A stretch of 64,000 bases of DNA from Gammaproteobacteria bacterium (lineage in GTDB: Bacteria > Pseudomonadota > Gammaproteobacteria > Burkholderiales > Burkholderiaceae_C): positions 124,001 through 188,000 of the forward strand of contig JAHIYE010000026.1 of NCBI GenBank assembly GCA_018815325.1, given 5' to 3'. The notes under the pieces are model-generated. The model worked only from the letters and a program-made list of their open reading frames with translations, made no database searches and was not told where the DNA came from. Made by a program: the position numbers and the translations under genes. Position 1 is the first letter of the stretch. Each line of letters begins with the position of its first letter. Below are positions 59,575 through 64,000 of this stretch, piece after piece.

Positions 59575-61806
59575 TCAGCGCCTTCTGGCCGCCTTCACCC
59601 CACTCAGCTCCGCCACCAAACCCAAGACCTTGCCCAGTCGCGCCGAATCGGACACCTCGACCGTGAAGGTCATCCAGGCTGTGCCCTTGAACGACTGGCT
59701 CTGAACACCCGTCACGTTCATCTTCTCCTTGGCAAAAACCTCGGTGATATCGCGCAGCAAACCTTGCCGGTCCGAGGCTTCAACCGTCACATCCACCGGG
59801 TACATGGCATGCCCCTCTGATTTGGGCTGCCCCCACTCGACATCGATCACGCGGTCCCCGTTGCGAGCCACCAGTTCACGCAGGTTGGGACAGTCCGAGC
59901 GGTGCACGCTGACCCCCTTGCCGCGTGTCACAAAACCGCAGATAGGGTCAGGAGGTGCGGGCTTGCAGCACTTCGCCAGTTGCGTCAGCAAGGAGTCCAT
60001 GCCCACCACCAGCACACCCCCCTTGGAGCCATCACCTGTCCCGCTCGGCTTTTTGAGCTGGAAGACTTCCTCCTGAGGCACCGAGGGCTCGGGGGGGCGC
60101 AGCAAAGTCTCAATGTTGTGCAGGGAAAACTCATCCTTGCCAACCACTTCGAACAGCTTGTCCGCAGAGTTGAAGCCGAGCTGAGAAGCCAGATCCTCCA
60201 GCTTGACCGAAGTCTTGCCTTCCCGCTGCAGCAGCTTCTCCACAGCCTCGCGTCCTTTTGCAACTGTCTCATGGGTGGCCAGGGCATTGAACCAGGCACG
60301 CACCTTGGCCCGGGCCCGGTGGCTGACCAGATAGCCCAGTTCGGCATTGAGCCAGTCGCGTGAGGGCCCCCCCTCCTTGGCGACGGTCACTTCCACGGTC
60401 TGACCGTTCTTGAGCGGTGTGTTGAGGGGCACCATCGCGCCATCCACCCGCGCACCGCGGCAGCGGTGGCCCAGGTTGGTATGCACACTGTAGGCAAAAT
60501 CCACCGCCGTGGCCCCCTGCGGTAACTCCACAATCGCGGCATCGGGGGTGAGAACATAGATGAGGTCATCCATGACGGTTTGACCCTGGTCAACCCCGGA
60601 GAGGTCCCGCTCCCAGGCCAGCAGTTGCCGCAGCACCGCGATCTTGGCGTCGTATTCACTGCTGGCCGACACACCAGAATAGCCCTTGGCACCAGCCTCC
60701 TTGTAGGCCCAGTGCGCGGCCACACCCAGCTCGGCATGCTCATGCATCTCCTGTGTACGGATCTGGATCTCGATGGGCTTTCCGTCCTTGTCTCGCACGA
60801 TGGTGTGCAGCGACTGGTAGCCATTGGCCTTGGGCTTGGCGATGTAATCGTCAAAGTCTTCCGTCTGCGGCTGAAACTGGCTGTGTACCCAGCTCAGCGC
60901 GGCATAACAGTCGGGCACGGAGCGCACGATGATGCGCAGCGCACGGATGTCGTAGACCTGATCGAAGCCGAGCGACTTGCCACGCATCTTCTTGACGATG
61001 CTGTAGATGTGCTTGGGGCGGCCCTGTACTGTGGCCTCAATCCCCTGGGTCTTGAGCTCCTCTTCCAGCCTGACACGCAGCTCCTCGACATAGGCTTCAC
61101 GCTCAGCGCGCTTCTCATCCAGCAGCCGCGCCACTTCGCGGTAGGTTTCTGCTTCCAGGAAGCGGAACGACAGATCCTCCATTTCCCATTTGATGTCACG
61201 GATACCGAGGCGGTTGGCCAAGGGGGCAAATACCTGCAACGACTCCCGTGCCACACTCTCCGGCACGGTCTTGCGGGTCGCAGCGTAGTGACGCAGTGTC
61301 TGCAGCCGCGAGGCCAGCCGAAGCAGCACCACCCGAAGGTCGCGCGAGAACGCCAGCAGCATCTTGCGTACATTCTCGGTCTGTGCCGCCGCTGTTTGGG
61401 CCATCGGAATGGGGGTGCTGGAACGCGACTGCTCCGTCAAGGCCGCGCGTGCCTGACGCTGTACCCGTACCAGCTTGGTTGTTTCCACCGCTAAAGTGGC
61501 GAAGTTATCGCCAAACGCCTTGGCAATCACGTCCAGAGGACGGGTCAGGTGCTCGCAGGTATAAACCAGATAGGCTGCAGCCTGCATTGCTTCCGAGCCA
61601 CCAATGTCCTTCAGGATTTTGGCCACGGCATCAGCATGGGCCAGGGTGTTCTCACCCGTGTCAAGCGTCTCGCTGGCAATCAGGGGTTCGGCAAAGGCAC
61701 GCGCGCGCGCCAAGGCATTCACCTGCTCGGGCAGGCTATGCGCGGTTGCCGCAATCAACTCCGGAACTTGTGCCGACTCGCTGTGCTCGGCGGTAAGACT
61801 TTTCAT
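59575..61806 (-). CDS. relA: (p)ppGpp synthetase RelA (degenerate hydrolase domain)
   Basis: RelA/SpoT homolog of 743 aa. The N-terminal HD hydrolase domain has lost its catalytic signature: YLVYTCEH stands where LLHD...ED is expected (residues 79-86). The synthetase domain (about 240-370) has YDIRALRIIV and DFDDYIA near 320, the acidic version seen in monofunctional RelA rather than RxKD of bifunctional enzymes. TGS (about 400-470), zinc-finger-like CCKPAPPDPICGFV, and C-terminal ACT domains follow. So this is the ribosome-responsive synthetase; a SpoT should exist elsewhere. Confidence 0.94.
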   Translation of the reverse strand: MKSLTAEHSESAQVPELIAATAHSLPEQVNALARARAFAEPLIASETLDTGENTLAHADAVAKILKDIGGSEAMQAAAYLVYTCEHLTRPLDVIAKAFGDNFATLAVETTKLVRVQRQARAALTEQSRSSTPIPMAQTAAAQTENVRKMLLAFSRDLRVVLLRLASRLQTLRHYAATRKTVPESVARESLQVFAPLANRLGIRDIKWEMEDLSFRFLEAETYREVARLLDEKRAEREAYVEELRVRLEEELKTQGIEATVQGRPKHIYSIVKKMRGKSLGFDQVYDIRALRIIVRSVPDCYAALSWVHSQFQPQTEDFDDYIAKPKANGYQSLHTIVRDKDGKPIEIQIRTQEMHEHAELGVAAHWAYKEAGAKGYSGVSASSEYDAKIAVLRQLLAWERDLSGVDQGQTVMDDLIYVLTPDAAIVELPQGATAVDFAYSVHTNLGHRCRGARVDGAMVPLNTPLKNGQTVEVTVAKEGGPSRDWLNAELGYLVSHRARAKVRAWFNALATHETVAKGREAVEKLLQREGKTSVKLEDLASQLGFNSADKLFEVVGKDEFSLHNIETLLRPPEPSVPQEEVFQLKKPSGTGDGSKGGVLVVGMDSLLTQLAKCCKPAPPDPICGFVTRGKGVSVHRSDCPNLRELVARNGDRVIDVEWGQPKSEGHAMYPVDVTVEASDRQGLLRDITEVFAKEKMNVTGVQSQSFKGTAWMTFTVEVSDSARLGKVLGLVAELSGVKAARRR

Positions 61807-61821
61807 CAGGATTCCATGAAC

Positions 61822-62709
61822 TCAAGAGGTCAACAAAAAGGACTTGATCACATCCTGTTGATCCCTTGCAACAAAAGTAGGGGCATGACCAATGCCCTCG
61901 AGTTCCACCAGCCTGGCCTTCGGGCCACGCTGCGTCATGGCGTGTGCCGTCTCACGTGACAGCAGATCCGATTGCGCTCCTCGTATAAGCAAGGTCTGTG
62001 CCTTGATGCCGTCATACAAGTGCCACAACATGGCTTCTCCCTGCGCAGCCAATTCAGGTGTCACGGCACGGAATGGCACCCCAATGGAGGGGTCGTAATG
62101 CAGCGTGACTTGCCCGCTGCCATCCTCCAGCGGCTTGACCATGTGCTGCGACAACGCCAGCCACTGCTCTGGCGTATGAGGGCCAAAACCGCGTGAGATC
62201 GCCCACATCGCATCAGCCGCCTGTTGCACCGAGTCGAAACGACCGGTCTGCCCCAGATACGTACCAATGCGTTGCAGTGCCTGCCACTGAATGGTCGGCC
62301 CCACATCGTTGAGTACCAGTCGGCGCACCGGCACGGGCAAAGGCACATCGGCTTGACCACACAGTGCCATGCCGATCAGTCCGCCCATGCTGGTGCCCAC
62401 CCAGTCGAGCGTGGTGGGTTTCAGATGCGCCAGCAGCACCAGCATGTCAGCCGCATAGGTCGGAATCTGATAGCCAGCCGGATCCTTGAGCCAATCGCTG
62501 CGCCCCCGCCCCACGACATCGGGGCAAACCACACGCAGCTCTGAGCAAAGGGTTTTGGCCAGCGCATCAAAATCGCGGCCCTGGCGTGACAGGCCGTGCG
62601 CACACAGAACGACATGCGGATTGGCAGGGTCTCCCCATTCCCAGTAGGCCATGCGATGACCTCCTGAGGCATCAGGACAGGGTACGTAGTTCAGCGTAGG
62701 CTCGGACAT
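61822..62709 (-). CDS. Alpha/beta hydrolase
   Basis: 295 aa alpha/beta-hydrolase fold protein. LCAHGLSRQGRDFDALA gives the oxyanion region, the nucleophile elbow is GTSMGGLIG, the acid is in GAQSDLLS and the His in GIGHAPTF. The start at 62709 (MSEPTLNYV) is chosen over a GTG-type start 48 bases upstream. Divergent from bdhA. Family includes esterases and haloalkane or hydroxy-acid hydrolases; substrate unknown, a link to polyhydroxybutyrate turnover is only suggested by the neighbour. Confidence 0.85.
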   Translation of the reverse strand: MSEPTLNYVPCPDASGGHRMAYWEWGDPANPHVVLCAHGLSRQGRDFDALAKTLCSELRVVCPDVVGRGRSDWLKDPAGYQIPTYAADMLVLLAHLKPTTLDWVGTSMGGLIGMALCGQADVPLPVPVRRLVLNDVGPTIQWQALQRIGTYLGQTGRFDSVQQAADAMWAISRGFGPHTPEQWLALSQHMVKPLEDGSGQVTLHYDPSIGVPFRAVTPELAAQGEAMLWHLYDGIKAQTLLIRGAQSDLLSRETAHAMTQRGPKARLVELEGIGHAPTFVARDQQDVIKSFLLTS

Positions 62710-62816
62710 GGTGAAATTGATAGCTTGATAATGGTGGTCAGCGACCCGGTGTGCCACAGAATGAGCACCATCACTGCATCCTAATTCAATTACAAACCCC
62801 TGATCGGAGAAGCAAC

Positions 62817-63587
62817 ATGCTAAAAGGCAAAACCGCCCTCGTTACCGGATCCACCAGCGGCATTGGACTCGGTATTGCCAAGTCACTGGCACGCCAGGGC
62901 GCCAATATTGTGCTCAACGGCTTTGGGGACATCGATGCGCCCAAGGCCGCAATTGCCGGACTCGGCGTCAAAGTTGCGTACCACGGTGCCGACATGAGCA
63001 AGCCCTCCGAGATTGCAGACATGATGGCCTTTGCCGCCAGCGAGATGGGGCGCGTGGACATTCTGGTCAACAACGCTGGCATCCAGCACGTGGCGCGCAT
63101 CGAGTCGTTCCCCGTAGACAAATGGGATGCCATCATCGCCATCAACCTCTCCAGCGCCTTCCATGCCACCCGTCTGGCCCTGCCCGCCATGCAGGCGGCC
63201 AACTGGGGCCGCATCATCAACGTGGCCTCAGCCCATGGCCTGGTCGGTTCGCCTGAAAAATCGGCCTATGTCGCTGCCAAGCATGGCATCGTGGGCCTGA
63301 CCAAGGTGACGGCGCTGGAAAATGCCACCAGTGGAGTGACCTGCAATGCCATCTGCCCCGGCTGGGTGCTGACGCCACTGGTTCAAAAGCAGGTGGATGC
63401 CAGGGCAGTTGCCCAGGGCATCTCCAATGAAGAGGCCCAAAAGCAGTTGCTCGGCGAGAAAGAGCCTTCCATGCAATTCACCACGCCCGAGGAACTGGGC
63501 GAACTCGCGGTCTTCTTCTGTTCACCCGCTGGCAACAATGTTCGCGGTGTGGCCTGGAATATGGATGGTGGCTGGGTTGCTCAGTAA
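62817..63587 (+). CDS. bdhA: 3-hydroxybutyrate dehydrogenase (short-chain dehydrogenase)
   Basis: NAD-dependent oxidation of D-3-hydroxybutyrate to acetoacetate, 256 aa. Cofactor loop TGSTSGIGLGIA (about 9-20), NNAG, catalytic SAY...K in SAYVAAKHG, with Ser in NVASAHG. NIVLNGFGD after the first strand is characteristic of this dehydrogenase. GGAGAAG precedes ATG 62817. Points to polyhydroxybutyrate metabolism, common in the suggested family. Confidence 0.93.
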   Translation: MLKGKTALVTGSTSGIGLGIAKSLARQGANIVLNGFGDIDAPKAAIAGLGVKVAYHGADMSKPSEIADMMAFAASEMGRVDILVNNAGIQHVARIESFPVDKWDAIIAINLSSAFHATRLALPAMQAANWGRIINVASAHGLVGSPEKSAYVAAKHGIVGLTKVTALENATSGVTCNAICPGWVLTPLVQKQVDARAVAQGISNEEAQKQLLGEKEPSMQFTTPEELGELAVFFCSPAGNNVRGVAWNMDGGWVAQ

Positions 63588-63625
63588 GGATTTTGGCAGT
63601 CAGCCCTATGTGTATTGCGGCATGT

Positions 63626-63643
63626 GCTACGAAAACAATAGCA
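63626..63643 (+). repeat. Dispersed repeat copy E (intergenic)
   Basis: GCTACGAAAACAATAGCA, in the same 18-base register as the left ends of copies A-D, close to copy B. Further right, GGCTGGCTGGCC is vaguely like the GGGCTGGAGGCC of copy A. The rest of the 186-base gap shows only a weak GGCGCA/TGCGCC hairpin at 63716-63732. Confidence 0.4.
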
Positions 63644-63773
63644 ATTTCCGGGAATCAGGCTGGCTGGCCTGGCATCACTCAGCTGGAGCTAGCTGAAAGG
63701 CAATGACGCGGCTTCGGCGCACCCTATGCGCCGGGCCCGCCTTGGCTCAGGTGGTTTGCAGCAAGGCCATCCC

Positions 63774-64000
63774 CTACTTGAGCTGAATCGTTCCCGACAC
63801 GCTGACGTCCACGACAGCCTTGCCCGCCTCCACCGGCACGGGCGCATCCTCCGCAGAAGAACGCATGGTCTTGGCCTGCATGAAGGCGCGCGGCGGCTCT
63901 GCGGCATTACCGGCCTGGATAGACACCTCACGCAAGCTGTAGCGCTCGAAGCCAAAGCCACGGGCGATTTCATTCGCCCGCGATTTGAAATTTTCAATCG
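63774..64000 (-). CDS. SIMPL-domain (DUF541) protein, C-terminal part
   Basis: Partial: only the last 75 codons are in the window; the frame is open to the edge and stops with TAG at 63774. Visible residues include NFKSRANEIARGFGFERYSL, AFMQAKTM and a C-terminal beta segment VVDVSVSGTIQLK, typical of the end of SIMPL (BP26-like) periplasmic proteins. Function is poorly defined in the family (oxidative stress and envelope roles reported for relatives). Confidence 0.75.
   Translation of the reverse strand, partial: IENFKSRANEIARGFGFERYSLREVSIQAGNAAEPPRAFMQAKTMRSSAEDAPVPVEAGKAVVDVSVSGTIQLK

Noticed and set aside
59575-61806. Bifunctional SpoT assignment
   Set aside because: Hydrolase residues are missing and the synthetase signature is the acidic RelA version.
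62705-62735. ATTGATAGCTTG upstream of the alpha/beta hydrolase as a repeat copy
   Set aside because: Only TTGATAGCT matches and the left GCT is missing.

Overview
The window looks like chromosomal DNA of a beta-proteobacterium, most likely family Comamonadaceae (Rhodoferax, Polaromonas or Acidovorax type). Reasons: GC-rich coding sequence; the smc-zipA-ligA order; dapC-dapD-pilU-dapE-prmB; map-glnD; selO-msrB-yciB-bolA-ppiC; the rsfS-rlmH-maf-rng run; a 3-hydroxybutyrate dehydrogenase; and short dispersed repeats of a type I recall from that family. Both ends cut genes: livH on the left and a SIMPL-domain gene on the right. No insertion sequence, prophage or CRISPR array is visible, and no gene-free stretch exceeds 300 bases.

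Layout. 1-3.85 kb (minus): acyl-CoA ligase, branched-chain-type substrate-binding protein, livH. 3.98-8.54 kb (plus): a tightly coupled redox and envelope group (selO, msrB, yciB, bolA, ppiC), then a secreted metallo-hydrolase. 8.7-13.5 kb (minus): purL, which carries a one-base frameshift, followed by a hydratase. 13.7-17.6 kb (plus): map, glnD, usp. 17.7-26.7 kb (minus): def, a chemotaxis receptor, then smc-zipA-ligA. 26.9-34.1 kb (plus): lysine/diaminopimelate genes with pilU, prmB and an ABC-F ATPase. 34.2-40.7 kb (minus): two glycosyltransferases, tolB-pal-cpoB, a YeeE-type transporter, tcdA and two tRNA-Lys genes. 40.8-49.6 kb: a lower-GC surface-glycan block. On the plus strand it holds msbA, a deacetylase, a methyltransferase and a DUF6492-like protein. 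On the minus strand it holds an O-antigen ligase-like protein and three glycosyltransferases. 49.6-57.2 kb (minus): a long housekeeping run from yebC and purD through plsC-like, hemF, nadD, rsfS, rlmH and maf to rng. 57.2-64 kb: an HerA-like ATPase, upp, relA, an alpha/beta hydrolase, bdhA and the SIMPL gene.

Most of the window is core metabolism and information processing. The points that stand out are: the purL frameshift; a short repeat in one register inside purL, ligA, prmB and nadD; tcdA lying directly upstream of tRNA-Lys genes that are likely substrates of its product; a strong terminator between those two tRNAs; a histone H1-like tail on RsfS; a C9 tract ahead of the chemotaxis receptor; and the foreign-looking glycan block.
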